In this document: positions 44,531-54,636 of the stretch, piece by piece
Layout: each line of letters starts with the position of its first letter
Position numbering within the stretch: position 1 is the stretch's first letter
Assembly (NCBI GenBank): GCA_903939765.1
Contig: CAJAIK010000098.1
Span: 61,285-125,284, forward strand
Direction of reading: 5' to 3'
DNA length: 64,000 nucleotides
Source of the DNA: an uncultured Chlorobiaceae bacterium
GTDB taxonomy: Bacteria; Bacteroidota; Chlorobiia; Chlorobiales; Chlorobiaceae
Program-made: the position numbers and the translations under genes
The notes under the pieces: model-generated
The model's input: the letters and a program-made list of their open reading frames with translations, nothing else
The model's database searches: none
What the model was told of the DNA's origin: nothing

Positions 44531-46747
44531 TTACTTTTGAATTTTGAGATTGGCATACTGCACCATCAGCGTCTTCTCACCTGCATTACGGAACGTTATC
44601 TTCACCTTCTGCTTTGCTCCGCTGCCCTGAACATCAAGCACAACTCCAGCTCCAAAAACTGCATGATGCACCATTGTCCCTTCACGAAACAGCGAGGGTT
44701 TCGACGTTCCCGCAGCCACTGCCGCAGAGGAGGAGGTTACCGTTTTCGACTGATATCCTCTTGACGGGGATGAAAACCCTGATGCCGCTTTTTCTTTTGC
44801 CAGACGATCGGAGAGAAAATTTCCGCTCTCAGTCTGCACAATCGAGGAGTCGATTTCGCCAATAAACATCGAGCGGAGGCAGTGGTGCTGCTGCCCATAC
44901 TGGTAACGGCTCTGCGCCCACGAAAGAAAAATCTTCTCCTGCGCCCTCGTCATTGCCACATAAAAAAGCCGGCGCTCCTCCTCAAGCTCTTCGGGCTCAT
45001 AGCAGTGCAGGGGAAAAAGCCTCTCTTCAAGGCCGGTAATAAAGACCACAGGGAACTCCAGCCCTTTGGCCGCATGAACGGTCATCAGGGAGACAAAATT
45101 ATCGGACTCCTGTGTTTCGTCATAGTCAGATGCAAGGGAGATATTTTCAAGAAAATCACCAAGGGAGCCCGCATCAGGGTTATGGTCAGAAAAATCCCTT
45201 GCCATCGAGAGCAACTCCTGAAGGTTTTCATGGCGCGCAAGCGACTCGGTAGTGTTTTCCGCCTGCAAGAGCAATGGAATGGAGGTCAGGGCAAAAAGCT
45301 CGGTCAGCACGTCGTAGACTGTGCCGTTAAGAGCCGTCTTTCTGAGTGCCTCAATAACCTCACTGAAGGAGCCGAGAGCATTGACCAGCCGCGCAGGAAA
45401 ACCACCCTCATCAGCCCGCCGGATCGCTTCATAGATGCTTATCTGGCGCTCTTCGGCAAACTCCTTGAGCTTGGCAATACTGACATCACCGATTTTCCGG
45501 GGAGGGAAATTGATAATGCGCAAGAGCGACTCACCATCACGGTCATTAAGAATAAAGCGGAGATAGGCGACCGCATCCTTGATCTCCTTGCGCTTGTAAA
45601 AAGAGACACTGCCAAAAATCTTGTAAGGAATTTTGTGCTGACGCATGACATCCTCAAGCACCCTCGACTGAGCATTGGTACGGTAAAAAATGGCGAAGCT
45701 TTTGAACTCGAAGCCCTGTTTCAGGCGCAGGTTGCGTATCTGCTCACCAACCCTTTCGGCCTCATTGCGCTCATTGTATGCCTCAATCAGCGTCAACGGC
45801 TCTCCCTCGTTGCGGTGCGAAACCAGCTCTTTTTTGATCTGCCGGAGATTGCAACTGATCACGTTGTTTGCTGCCTTGAGAATATTGCCGGTACTGCGAT
45901 AGTTCTCAACGAGTTTGAAGGTGAGCGCATCATGATAGTCATCCTGAAAGTTCAGGATATTGGAGATATCGGCGCCGCGCCAGGAATAGATCGACTGGGC
46001 GTCATCACCCACAACAAAAATATTGCGATGCCTTGCCCCGAGCATTTTTGCGACAAGATACTGGGCCCGATTGGTATCCTGATACTCGTCAATCATGATA
46101 TAGCGAAAAGTCTCCTGCAACTCCTGAAGCACCCCAGGATGAGCATTGAAAAGTTCAAGCGGCTTGATAAGCAGGTCATCAAAATCGAGGGCATTGTTCT
46201 CTTTCAGCTTTCTGGCGTAAACCTCGTAGATTTGTGACGCCTTCTGCTGATTATAGTCACTCGCATTGCGATGAAACTCAGCGGGCAGAATAAAACTGTT
46301 TTTTGCCCGGCTGATGAGCCCCTGAACCGTGTTGACCGGCACCGACTCGGCAGAGATGTTCAGCTCGGCCATCGCCTGACGGATAAGACTTTTACTGTCC
46401 TCGCTGTCAAAAATTGAAAAGTTCTTGTCGTAACCGATCAAGTCAATGGAGTTACGGAGGAGACGGGCAAAAATAGAGTGAAAGGTGCCGATCCACAAAC
46501 CCCGTGAACTGCCCTGATGCAGCAGGGTATCAACACGGTGGCGCATCTCGCCGGCGGCCTTGTTGGTAAAGGTGAGTGCAAGAATATTCTGGGGAGAGAC
46601 CCCCTCGTTTCTGATAAGATATGCAATACGGTAGGTAATCACCCTTGTCTTGCCTGAACCTGCACCCGCCAGCACCATCACGGGCCCGGTGGTAGAGATC
46701 ACGGCATTACGCTGCACTTCATTGAGATCGTTTAAAAAATCCGTCAA
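44531..46747 (-). CDS. uvrD: UvrD/PcrA-type DNA helicase
   Basis: A 738-residue SF1A 3'-5' helicase. Motifs are LNEVQRNAV with the Q-motif, Walker A AGAGSGKT (27-34), IMIDEYQDTNRAQY (Walker B), GDDAQSIYSWRGA, ENYRSTGNILKAAN, MTVHAAKGLEFPVVFI and FYVAMTRAQEKI. The C-terminus ends in the Tudor-like segment typical of PcrA (GTMVHHAVFGAGVVLDVQG). It works in nucleotide excision and mismatch repair and in removing RecA. It is the first gene of the minus-strand run to arsA. Confidence 0.95.
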   Translation of the reverse strand: MTDFLNDLNEVQRNAVISTTGPVMVLAGAGSGKTRVITYRIAYLIRNEGVSPQNILALTFTNKAAGEMRHRVDTLLHQGSSRGLWIGTFHSIFARLLRNSIDLIGYDKNFSIFDSEDSKSLIRQAMAELNISAESVPVNTVQGLISRAKNSFILPAEFHRNASDYNQQKASQIYEVYARKLKENNALDFDDLLIKPLELFNAHPGVLQELQETFRYIMIDEYQDTNRAQYLVAKMLGARHRNIFVVGDDAQSIYSWRGADISNILNFQDDYHDALTFKLVENYRSTGNILKAANNVISCNLRQIKKELVSHRNEGEPLTLIEAYNERNEAERVGEQIRNLRLKQGFEFKSFAIFYRTNAQSRVLEDVMRQHKIPYKIFGSVSFYKRKEIKDAVAYLRFILNDRDGESLLRIINFPPRKIGDVSIAKLKEFAEERQISIYEAIRRADEGGFPARLVNALGSFSEVIEALRKTALNGTVYDVLTELFALTSIPLLLQAENTTESLARHENLQELLSMARDFSDHNPDAGSLGDFLENISLASDYDETQESDNFVSLMTVHAAKGLEFPVVFITGLEERLFPLHCYEPEELEEERRLFYVAMTRAQEKIFLSWAQSRYQYGQQHHCLRSMFIGEIDSSIVQTESGNFLSDRLAKEKAASGFSSPSRGYQSKTVTSSSAAVAAGTSKPSLFREGTMVHHAVFGAGVVLDVQGSGAKQKVKITFRNAGEKTLMVQYANLKIQK

Positions 46748-47071
46748 TACTTCCTGATACCTGTTAACTGTTAGAGCGCCCCCTTAAGCTCCCGCAGAGC
46801 GCCAAAATCTCCAGTTGAATTTCGTACATCTTTACCCTTTTTACAAATCAGAGTCAAACAAATCCTTTTGCCGCACCGTAACGACAAACCACGATGGTAT
46901 CATTCCCCACTGATATTTCGCAACAAACCACAAAGTAAACTCTCAAAATGGGAGGCGCCAGGTGCCGCACCACTTTTTTCTGTTTTTTAATACCCAGGGC
47001 TCTCACTTTTGGCTTTCAGAGTTACTATATTTTGGAACGAACGATTACCCACCTAAACGAATGCAATTACA
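46748..47071. other. 324-bp divergent intergenic region
   Basis: Between the helicase gene (minus) and the GH13 gene (plus). No coding signal; AT-rich stretches such as TACTATATTTTGG near 47021-47033 may hold a promoter for the GH13 gene but without a good -35. Confidence 0.4.
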
Positions 47072-48541
47072 ATGTTTCCTCTTGTTTACGAAATCAATAC
47101 GAGAATCTGGCTGGATAAATTGAGCATAGAACATAACCGCTCAGTAACCCTCGGCAATATACCCGATGAGGAGTTTGCCTTTTTTTCAAGCTGCGGCTTT
47201 GACATAGTCTGGTTGATGGGGGTATGGAAACCAAGCCAGTACAGCAAGGCAATTGCTACGGCACATCAGGGGTTGAGAGCATCTTTTTTGAAACATATTC
47301 CGACCGTAACACCAGAGGATATTGCATCATCACCCTACTCCATCCCATCCTATACCGTCAATGAAGCGCTGGGAGGAGAGACCGAGCTGTTGACCTTCCG
47401 TGAAAAACTCCATGCAAGGGGTATTAAACTTATGCTCGACTTTGTGCCAAACCACCTTGCTCTCGACAACGCTTTTTTGCCCGAACACCCGGAGTATTTT
47501 ATTCCAATATGCAATGAAGAGTGGTGCCTGGACCCCCAGGCTGGCTTTCAGTACAGAAAAGAACAATATCTGGCCTACGGCAAAGACCCCTATTTTGACC
47601 CATGGACCGACACCCTGCAGCTCAACTATGCCAGAAAAGAGACGCACAAGATGATGACCGAGAACTTGTTCAAGATAAGCTCACTCTGCGATGCTGTCCG
47701 ATGCGATATGGCCATGCTGGTGCTGAAAAGTGTTTTTAATACCACATGGAGCGGCCGCTGTGGCTTCATGGAAGAGGAGTTCTGGGACAAGGCAATCGCT
47801 GCAGTCAAAACCCGTTATCCCGGCTTTCTTTTTCTGGCCGAATCATACTGGAGCAAGGAGTGGGAGCTGCAGCAACAGGGGTTTGACTATACTTACGACA
47901 AACCATTTTATGACTACCTCACCGAGGCATCGATCAACACTGAAAAACTGACAGGACATCTGCTTGGCGATTGGGACTACCAGAAACATCTCTGTCGCTT
48001 TCTCGAAAACCATGACGAACCAAGGGCTGCTGAAAAAATCGGACTGAACCACAAGGCCGCAGCTCTGCTTCTGCTCACCTCTCCGGGTATGCATCTTATC
48101 CATCAAGACCAGATAGATGGCTTCAAAAAGCAAATTCCGGTACAACTGCTCCGGCAAACAACGGAAGTGAGCGACCCGAAGCTGGCTGACTTCTATAAAA
48201 AACTCTTTTTACTTCAAGAGAGAGAGGTGTTTCAGGAGGGGCGGATCGAATGGCTTAAGCTCAACGCACCCAATAACTCGCACTGTTTCGGGTTTCACCG
48301 TTTTACCGCGAAAGAGAGCGCCTACATTCTGGTTAATTTCAGCGAAACCGGCATTCCTCTCGAATTCAGTCACCCATCCCTTGAACACGGTGCCATGAAG
48401 AAGCTCACCGTACTCAGCACACAAAATAAAAATAAGACGAGCATTCACTATGCTGAAAAGGTGATGAAAATAACCCTCTCGGCGCACGAAGCAATAGTCA
48501 TAACCTGCACGACAAAAGTGACAGCCTGCAAACAAGAATAA
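47072..48541 (+). CDS. GH13-family alpha-amylase-like glycosidase
   Basis: A 489-residue cytoplasmic GH13-family protein without signal peptide. The four conserved regions are recognisable: DFVPNHLALDN, CDAVRCDMAML (nucleophile D), FLFLAESYWSKE (acid E) and FLENHDEPRAAEKIG (transition-state D). The N-terminus YEINTRIWL is the usual first strand. Substrate specificity, most likely glycogen or a related glucan, is not readable. Green sulfur bacteria store glycogen, so involvement in its breakdown or branching is plausible. yjbQ follows after 48 bases on the same strand. Confidence 0.88.
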   Translation: MFPLVYEINTRIWLDKLSIEHNRSVTLGNIPDEEFAFFSSCGFDIVWLMGVWKPSQYSKAIATAHQGLRASFLKHIPTVTPEDIASSPYSIPSYTVNEALGGETELLTFREKLHARGIKLMLDFVPNHLALDNAFLPEHPEYFIPICNEEWCLDPQAGFQYRKEQYLAYGKDPYFDPWTDTLQLNYARKETHKMMTENLFKISSLCDAVRCDMAMLVLKSVFNTTWSGRCGFMEEEFWDKAIAAVKTRYPGFLFLAESYWSKEWELQQQGFDYTYDKPFYDYLTEASINTEKLTGHLLGDWDYQKHLCRFLENHDEPRAAEKIGLNHKAAALLLLTSPGMHLIHQDQIDGFKKQIPVQLLRQTTEVSDPKLADFYKKLFLLQEREVFQEGRIEWLKLNAPNNSHCFGFHRFTAKESAYILVNFSETGIPLEFSHPSLEHGAMKKLTVLSTQNKNKTSIHYAEKVMKITLSAHEAIVITCTTKVTACKQE

Positions 48542-48589
48542 ATCAGGGATTTCATCCTGTCCAAAAACACTATTGACTTTATTTATTTT

Positions 48590-49015
48590 ATGCAGATCAT
48601 TACACATACCGTCAAGAGGCGAACCACAAAGCCGATTGAAATCATCGACATTACCGATGAAGTAATCGCTGCCCTGCTCTCCTCAGGGCTTGAGCGGGGA
48701 CAGATTACCGTCATAAGCCGCCACACAACCGCCTTTATCAACATCAATGAAAAAGAGGAGCGGCTCCTTGAAGATATGGAGACGTATCTCAAACGTCTTG
48801 TGCCGAAAGATGGCAACTACCTGCATAACCTGAATCCCGTTGATGGCCGCCACAATGCCCACTCCCATATCCTCGGTCTCTTCATGAACAGCTCCGAAAC
48901 CATTCCTTTCGCAGAAAGGAAAATGCTCCTCGGAGAGTGGCAATCACTCTTTTTCATTGAGCTTGACGGACCGCGCGAGGAGCGGAGCATCATCCTTCAG
49001 ATTTCGGGCATTTGA
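48590..49015 (+). CDS. yjbQ: YjbQ family protein (secondary thiamine-phosphate synthase-like)
   Basis: A 141-residue YjbQ/UPF0047 protein. Landmarks are IIDITDEVIAALLSSGLERG, ITVISRHTTAFININEKE and HNAHSHILGLFMNSSETIPF with the conserved histidines, and WQSLFFIELDGPREERSIIL. The name thiamine-phosphate synthase rests on weak side activity in Escherichia coli; the true function is unsettled. It sits upstream of dxs, which supplies deoxyxylulose phosphate, itself a thiamine thiazole precursor, so the neighbour fits a thiamine link but does not prove it. Confidence 0.9.
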   Translation: MQIITHTVKRRTTKPIEIIDITDEVIAALLSSGLERGQITVISRHTTAFININEKEERLLEDMETYLKRLVPKDGNYLHNLNPVDGRHNAHSHILGLFMNSSETIPFAERKMLLGEWQSLFFIELDGPREERSIILQISGI

Positions 49016-49112
49016 GGTGGCACAAGCCGCCAAATGACAAAGCATGGAACCGGGAAGCGCCCGGCATGGTTACAGTTACTGACTATGAAATAACCAGTAT
49101 CCGTATAATCCC

Positions 49113-51044
49113 ATGCCAGATTCCTCCCCGGTTGCAATGTCTCGGTCGATGAACCGTCTCTCTATGGTTCGCTCGCCTGATGATCTGAAAAAACTTACCA
49201 TTGCTGAGCTTCAGGGAGTGGCTGATGATTGTCGTAAAGAGGTTATCAACCTGGTCTCCCTCAATGGCGGCCATTTTGCATCAAGCCTTGGCGTGGTAGA
49301 ACTGACCGTCGCGCTGCACTATGTCTACAGCTCCCCGCACGATAAAATTATCTGGGATGTCGGCCACCAGGCCTACGTCCATAAAATACTGACAGGAAGG
49401 CGGGAACAGATGCAGAGCAACCGGAAGTTTGGCGGACTCGCTGGTTTTCCAAAAAGAGCAGAAAGTGCACATGACGCTTTCGGAGCAGGTCATGCCTCCA
49501 CATCCATTTCTGCCGCCGCAGGAATTGCCGTAGCAAATGAGCTGGCTGGCGGCAACGAAAAGGTTATAGCCATCATAGGTGACGGCAGCATGACGGGAGG
49601 CATGGCCTTTGAGGCGATGAACCACCTCGGAGATCTGAAGAGCGATGTGCTTGTCATCCTCAATGACAACCAGATGGCCATTTCCTCCAATACCGGTGCA
49701 CTCCGGCACCACATGGTCAATCTCACACTGAACAAAAGCTACAACAGGGCCCGCAAATTGGTCTGGAAATCACTTTCGCTCTTCAACAATGGGCTGGGTG
49801 AAAAGGCAAAAATTGCCGTGCGTAAAATTGAAGAGGGAGTAAAAGCAGCATTGACGCCAGGAGCATTTTTTGAAGCGCTTGGCTTGAGATATTTCGGCCC
49901 GATTGATGGCCACAACATGGATCAACTCGTCAAAGCACTCAAAGAGATGCAGGCACTTCCCAACCCGAAACTGCTGCATGTTATCACCACAAAAGGCAAA
50001 GGGTTCAGGCCCGCAGAGGAAAACCAGTGCAAGTGGCATGCTCACAACGGTGGTTTCGATACCACAACAGGCAAATTGCTGAAAACAGCCGACACCTCGC
50101 CTCCCCCAAAATATCAGGAGGTTTTTGGAGAGGCTCTGGTGGAGCTTGCCCTGAAAGACAGAACCATCGTTGCCATTACCGCTGCCATGCCAAGCGGTAC
50201 ATCGCTCGATCTCTTCCAGAATGCCCTGCCGAACCGCTTTTATGATGTCGGTATCGCCGAGCCTCATGCTGTCACCTTTGCCGCAGGTCTTGCCAGCCAG
50301 GGGTTCAAGCCGGTCTTTGCTGTTTATTCAACCTTTCTGCAGCGAGGATACGACCAGTTGATTCATGATGTGGCGCTCCAGAATCTGCAGGTTGTCTTTG
50401 CCATCGACCGAGCCGGGCTTGTCGGCGAAGATGGCCCGACCCATCACGGAGCATTTGATCTCTCCTGGCTTCACGCTGTGCCGGGCCTTGTCATCATGGC
50501 CCCGGCAGATGAACAGGAGCTGCGCGACATGCTCTATACCGCCCTCTATGAGCTGAACTGTCCGGTGGCAATCCGCTACCCGAGAGGCAACGGAACGGGC
50601 ATGAGCCTCCTCAAAAACTTCACCTCACTACCCGTCGGCAAGGGCGTTATTGTAAAAGAAGGGAGCGGGCTTGCACTGCTCTGCATGGGAACCATGACGC
50701 AGAAAGCCCTTGAAGTTGCTGCCATACTTGAGCAAGAGGGAATTGATGCCACCGTCGCCAACATGCGCTTCCTCAAGCCGTTCGACACCAGAATGGTCGA
50801 AGAACTGGCCTCCCGCTCAACCCATTTTGCCGTTCTTGAGGAAAACAGCATGATTGGAGGGCTCGGCAGCGCGGTTATCGACCACCTCAATACGAAAGGG
50901 CTTAACCGCCCTGTGCTGAAAATTGCCCTGCCCGACGCCTTCGTAACGCACGGCCACATCAATGACCTCTACCGCGCTATCGGCTTCGATACCCCGACCA
51001 TGACCGAGAAAATAAAGCTGTTTTACCGTGGGGGCCAGAAGTGA
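49113..51044 (+). CDS. dxs: 1-deoxy-D-xylulose-5-phosphate synthase
   Basis: A 643-residue thiamine-diphosphate enzyme joining pyruvate and glyceraldehyde-3-phosphate, first step of the MEP pathway to isoprenoids, here needed for bacteriochlorophyll tails, carotenoids and menaquinone. The TPP-binding part shows HFASSLGVVELTVALHYVY, WDVGHQAYVHKILTGR and GDGSMTGGMAFEAMNHLG; the transketolase part shows AEPHAVTFAAGLA and DRAGLVGEDGPTHHGAFDL. The length is normal. Its 3' end overlaps the convergent pgpA gene by 22 bases. It follows yjbQ on the same strand after 97 bases. Confidence 0.95.
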   Translation: MPDSSPVAMSRSMNRLSMVRSPDDLKKLTIAELQGVADDCRKEVINLVSLNGGHFASSLGVVELTVALHYVYSSPHDKIIWDVGHQAYVHKILTGRREQMQSNRKFGGLAGFPKRAESAHDAFGAGHASTSISAAAGIAVANELAGGNEKVIAIIGDGSMTGGMAFEAMNHLGDLKSDVLVILNDNQMAISSNTGALRHHMVNLTLNKSYNRARKLVWKSLSLFNNGLGEKAKIAVRKIEEGVKAALTPGAFFEALGLRYFGPIDGHNMDQLVKALKEMQALPNPKLLHVITTKGKGFRPAEENQCKWHAHNGGFDTTTGKLLKTADTSPPPKYQEVFGEALVELALKDRTIVAITAAMPSGTSLDLFQNALPNRFYDVGIAEPHAVTFAAGLASQGFKPVFAVYSTFLQRGYDQLIHDVALQNLQVVFAIDRAGLVGEDGPTHHGAFDLSWLHAVPGLVIMAPADEQELRDMLYTALYELNCPVAIRYPRGNGTGMSLLKNFTSLPVGKGVIVKEGSGLALLCMGTMTQKALEVAAILEQEGIDATVANMRFLKPFDTRMVEELASRSTHFAVLEENSMIGGLGSAVIDHLNTKGLNRPVLKIALPDAFVTHGHINDLYRAIGFDTPTMTEKIKLFYRGGQK

Positions 51045-51499
51045 AAAAAAGTGAGAAGAAGAAGCAGTAGCCGGACGGAAAGATTGGCAAACAAACCAGC
51101 AAGCAGGTCATCCATCATGATCCCCCATCCCCCAGGCAACCGCTGGAGAGCATCGACTGGCCCGGGTTTGGCAATATCAAAAAAGCGAAAAAAAACGAGT
51201 GCGAGCGCCACAGGCCACACCCCTTCCGGCAGGGCAACAAGCGCCAGCCACTGACCGGCAAGCTCATCAATGGTGACAATTGAAGGGTCATTTCCATAGT
51301 GCTCCTCCATCACCCCGCCAGCCCATATCCCGACGCCAGTGCTGAGAAGAACAAGAGTGAGCAAAAGCGCGGGATTGTGCAGAACCGGAAGAAAAAAATA
51401 GCCGAGAGCGACCACAATACTCGTCACCGTGCCGGGCGCCCCCGGAAAATAGCCGATTCCGAAACAGGTGGAGAGGGCTTTTGCCGCAAAAAGCTTCAT
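51023..51499 (-). CDS. pgpA: phosphatidylglycerophosphatase A
   Basis: A 158-residue membrane phosphatase that makes phosphatidylglycerol from phosphatidylglycerol phosphate. The family core is present: FGIGYFPGAPGTVTSI, DPSIVTIDELAGQWLAL and FRFFDIAKPGPVDALQRLPGG followed by GIMMDDLLAGLFAN. Four hydrophobic helices are visible. It is the partner of pgsA, four bases upstream on the same strand, so the two last steps of phosphatidylglycerol synthesis are an operon. The end lies inside dxs, convergently. Confidence 0.94.
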   Translation of the reverse strand: MKLFAAKALSTCFGIGYFPGAPGTVTSIVVALGYFFLPVLHNPALLLTLVLLSTGVGIWAGGVMEEHYGNDPSIVTIDELAGQWLALVALPEGVWPVALALVFFRFFDIAKPGPVDALQRLPGGWGIMMDDLLAGLFANLSVRLLLLLLTFFHFWPPR

Positions 51500-51503
51500 G
51501 CTG

Positions 51504-52193
51504 TTATTGCCCCTGAAGAGGCTTCTGAAAATAGATACTCCAGTTACTCACCAGATAGGAGATACCGGTATAGACGGTAAAAGCCGTGACCGCCAGCATG
51601 ATATAGTAGAGATTATCGGAAACAAGAAAGCCGTTGATCATCACCGCAACACCCTTGCCTGAAAAAGCCGCCTCCTTCATCAACATCAGCACCATGATCA
51701 CATAGACAAAAACATTTTGTACAACGGTTTTATATTTCGCCTCCACGCTGGTCACCACCGGCCTGTTTTTATATTCGGCATAGATCCTCAGTGCCGTCAC
51801 CACAACATCGCGGATAACCACAAGGAGCACCATCCAGAGAGCCAGATAACCCATCCAGTAGTAGAGGAAAAAGGCTGCCGTAATAAGCAACTTGTCGGCA
51901 AGCGGATCGAGAAAAGCGCCAAGGCGAGTTTCAACGCCATATTTCCTTGCATGATAGCCATCATAAATATCGGTCAGAGAGGCCACCACAAAAACGATGA
52001 AGCCAAACAGCTTGAGCCAGGGGTCAGCCTGCAGCAGCAGCACAACAAAAACCGGGACGAGCAAAATCCTCAACGCGGTTAACTGATTGGGTATGGTCAA
52101 ATATGTCTGGTACTCTTCTTTCAAACCCTGCGGAATTAAAATGTTTATAGAAAAACCTGAACATGAGGCAACAAGCGCCCCTGTTCGGTGCAA
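51504..52193 (-). CDS. pgsA: CDP-diacylglycerol-glycerol-3-phosphate phosphatidyltransferase
   Basis: A CDP-alcohol phosphatidyltransferase that makes phosphatidylglycerol phosphate. The signature is DIYDGYHARKYGVETRLGAFLDPLADK, the D-G-x-x-A-R-x8-G-x3-D-x3-D pattern with tyrosine-histidine in place of the small residues after DG. The N-terminal TIPNQLTALRILLVPVF marks the true domain start. The frame opens with a TTG at 52193 (229 residues); a TTG at 52124 or nearer the domain is more probable, since the extra residues lack family character. Five or six helices are present. pgpA follows at four bases. Confidence 0.9.
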   Translation of the reverse strand: MHRTGALVASCSGFSINILIPQGLKEEYQTYLTIPNQLTALRILLVPVFVVLLLQADPWLKLFGFIVFVVASLTDIYDGYHARKYGVETRLGAFLDPLADKLLITAAFFLYYWMGYLALWMVLLVVIRDVVVTALRIYAEYKNRPVVTSVEAKYKTVVQNVFVYVIMVLMLMKEAAFSGKGVAVMINGFLVSDNLYYIMLAVTAFTVYTGISYLVSNWSIYFQKPLQGQ

Positions 52194-52251
52194 GATACGC
52201 TATTGAAGGCTTTTTTTCAATGCCTCTGCCCAGTCGCAAAGAATAAAGATG

Positions 52252-54636
52252 CTACTCCAGCTCCACCACCGTCACTCCGGCGCCACCCTCGCCCCACTCA
52301 CCGAGACGAAAACTCTTGACCGCCTTATGCTGCTGCAGGAACTCCGCCGTCCGCTGCCGGAGCGATCCGGTACCCTTGCCATGAAGAATCATCGCTGAAT
52401 GCATACGGTTAAGAAGCATCGTATCAAGAAAACGGTCAATTTTCAAAATCGCCTCATCGCCGCTGAGCCCCCGCAAATCAACCGTTGTGGACTCCACCGC
52501 CGACGTTGTAGCCGACCACGAAGCCTTTTGCTGCCGGGGGGCGGGCTCTTTGAGAATTTTTTTCACCTGTGTTTTCGATGTCTTCTCCAGGTTTTTCAGC
52601 GACGTCGTCAACCTGAAATTGCCGCACAGCACCACCACACTCTCCTGATTGACACTCTCAACCTGACCCGAAGCCGTACTGTCGAGAATTCGAACCAGGT
52701 CACCCGCACGAATGGTGCGATCAAGCGGCACCGCACTCTCAGCCTCAGAACGCAGAACCGTCTCACTCTGTTCAGCCTCCTGCTTTTTCAGCCCAAGTTT
52801 TTTTCGTGCCTCCTGTACCGCTTTGGCATCCGTTGGAGTGCTCTTGACCTCCTGAACAATCTCGCGGATCTCTTTTCGGGCATGTTCCACCTCTTTCTGC
52901 AGCTCCCTTGAAGCGCCAATCTTCAGCTCCCTGCGCTTCCGCTCAAGGCGCGCCTCCTCAGTGCGCAAAACAAGCTCCCGTGCTGCAACATCTGCCCGCT
53001 GTGCCTCAAGCAGCTCCTTCAGCCTGCGATTCTCCTCAAACAGACGGCTCAAATCATCGAGCATCCGGTCAAGCCCGATACGTTCATCCTGCATGAATGC
53101 TGAAGCCCGCTCAACCATTGCCACGGGAAACCCCATCCTCTTCATCATCGCAAAGGCGAAACTGTTACCCGGAAGCCCCTTGACAAAACGGAAGGTCGGC
53201 ACCAGCACCGCCCGGTTAAACTCCATTGCGCCATTCACCACTCCCTCGCGCTCATGGGCGTAAGCCTTCAGGTCGCCAAGGTGTGTGGTCACAATGGTTT
53301 TGGTGCCGCGATTGAGCAGCTCCTCCATCACCGCACGGGCAATGGCTCCCCCCTCCTCAACATCCGTACCGGCACACAGTTCATCAATCAGCACCAGATC
53401 GCGGCTCCCAGCAACATCAAGAATGGTTTTGATGGCGCCAAGATGGGAGCTGAAGGTGGATAGATCATTCTCAATCGACTGATCGTCGCCAATCTCGATA
53501 AAAATATCGTTGAAAAGGGGAAACACGGAGCTCTCACTGCAGGGCAGCAGGTAACCGTGCACCAGCATACAACAGAGCAGACCGGCAGTTTTCATCGCCA
53601 CCGATTTTCCACCCGCATTGGGGCCTGAAATCACCAGCACCCGGTCATCTTCTTCATCCAGATCGAGGTCAAGCGGCATAACCTCTTTCTGATGATGCGA
53701 AATCAGAAGCCACGGATGGAACCCCTTGACAATGCGAAGCGAATGACCTTCGGCAATGGCGGGAAGCACCGAGTTCGTTTCAACGGCAAAGCGTGCCCGG
53801 GCAAAGAGGGCATCAAACTCACCGAGAATAGTTTCATTATACCTCAGGTTTTCAAGCTCGGGCCGCAGCTCTTCAGTCATCTCCTTCAGAATACGCTCAA
53901 TCTCCCTCCGCTCACTGATCTCCAGATCCTGAATTCGGTTACTGATCTCAAGCGTCTCGGCAGGCTCGATAAAGACCGTCTGCCCGCTCCCTGAATAATC
54001 CTGGATGTAGCCCGCTATTTTATATTTGTACTCCACCCTTAGCCCAAGCGTCAGCCGCCCGTTCTTGATCGCTATCGTATCCTCCATAAGCCAGCCGCTC
54101 TCCTGGCAACGCCTGAGCAATCGATCCATCTTCCGCCGGATCAGCTCACGGCTGCCACTCAGCTCACGCCGGATCATCAGAAGCCCCTCGCTTGCCGTAT
54201 CACGCACCCTCGACTGCTCATCAATAATGCGACGAATGGAGGCCTGAAGACTCTTCTCAAGCCAGAGCCTGATGGTGAACTCATTCAGCAGCGGATAAAC
54301 CTCACGATTGAGGAACATGAACTTGCGCAACTGCACCGATGAAAAGAGCAGATGATGAATATCCTGCAGCTCTTCCGGCTCAAGATAACTTTCAAGAATC
54401 TCGAGTTTTTTCAGAAGAGGCCGCGTATCCGGTAAATAAGAAAACGGAAGGGCAATTCCCTCCTGAAGCAGATTCCTTAATTCAAGCACCCGCTCAAGCT
54501 CCGCCACAAGCGCCTGGCGACCAACCTCCGGCACAGCCAACAGAAGCCTGTCGCGCCCCATCGCAGAGAGACAGAACTGCGTCGTATAGTTGGCTACTTT
54601 ATCAAATTCGAGTTTTTTAAGGGAAATGGGATTCAT
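52252..54636 (-). CDS. mutS2: endonuclease MutS2
   Basis: A 794-residue MutS2. The MutS-like core has VFIEPAETLEISNRI, the Walker A region VISGPNAGGKSVAMKTAGLL, FIEIGDDQSIENDLSTFSSH and LIDELCAGTDVEEGGAIARA. A long charged coiled coil follows (residues about 515-620), then a KOW-like segment (AGDLVRILDS) and a C-terminal Smr nuclease domain with VDLRGLSGDEAI and MILHGKGTGSLR. MutS2 suppresses recombination and in some bacteria splits collided ribosomes. There are no mismatch-recognition N-terminal domains, as expected for MutS2. Confidence 0.95.
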   Translation of the reverse strand: MNPISLKKLEFDKVANYTTQFCLSAMGRDRLLLAVPEVGRQALVAELERVLELRNLLQEGIALPFSYLPDTRPLLKKLEILESYLEPEELQDIHHLLFSSVQLRKFMFLNREVYPLLNEFTIRLWLEKSLQASIRRIIDEQSRVRDTASEGLLMIRRELSGSRELIRRKMDRLLRRCQESGWLMEDTIAIKNGRLTLGLRVEYKYKIAGYIQDYSGSGQTVFIEPAETLEISNRIQDLEISERREIERILKEMTEELRPELENLRYNETILGEFDALFARARFAVETNSVLPAIAEGHSLRIVKGFHPWLLISHHQKEVMPLDLDLDEEDDRVLVISGPNAGGKSVAMKTAGLLCCMLVHGYLLPCSESSVFPLFNDIFIEIGDDQSIENDLSTFSSHLGAIKTILDVAGSRDLVLIDELCAGTDVEEGGAIARAVMEELLNRGTKTIVTTHLGDLKAYAHEREGVVNGAMEFNRAVLVPTFRFVKGLPGNSFAFAMMKRMGFPVAMVERASAFMQDERIGLDRMLDDLSRLFEENRRLKELLEAQRADVAARELVLRTEEARLERKRRELKIGASRELQKEVEHARKEIREIVQEVKSTPTDAKAVQEARKKLGLKKQEAEQSETVLRSEAESAVPLDRTIRAGDLVRILDSTASGQVESVNQESVVVLCGNFRLTTSLKNLEKTSKTQVKKILKEPAPRQQKASWSATTSAVESTTVDLRGLSGDEAILKIDRFLDTMLLNRMHSAMILHGKGTGSLRQRTAEFLQQHKAVKSFRLGEWGEGGAGVTVVELE

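Noticed and set aside
44882..46237. 451-codon plus-strand frame
   Set aside because: It lies antisense to the UvrD/PcrA helicase; long but without family features.
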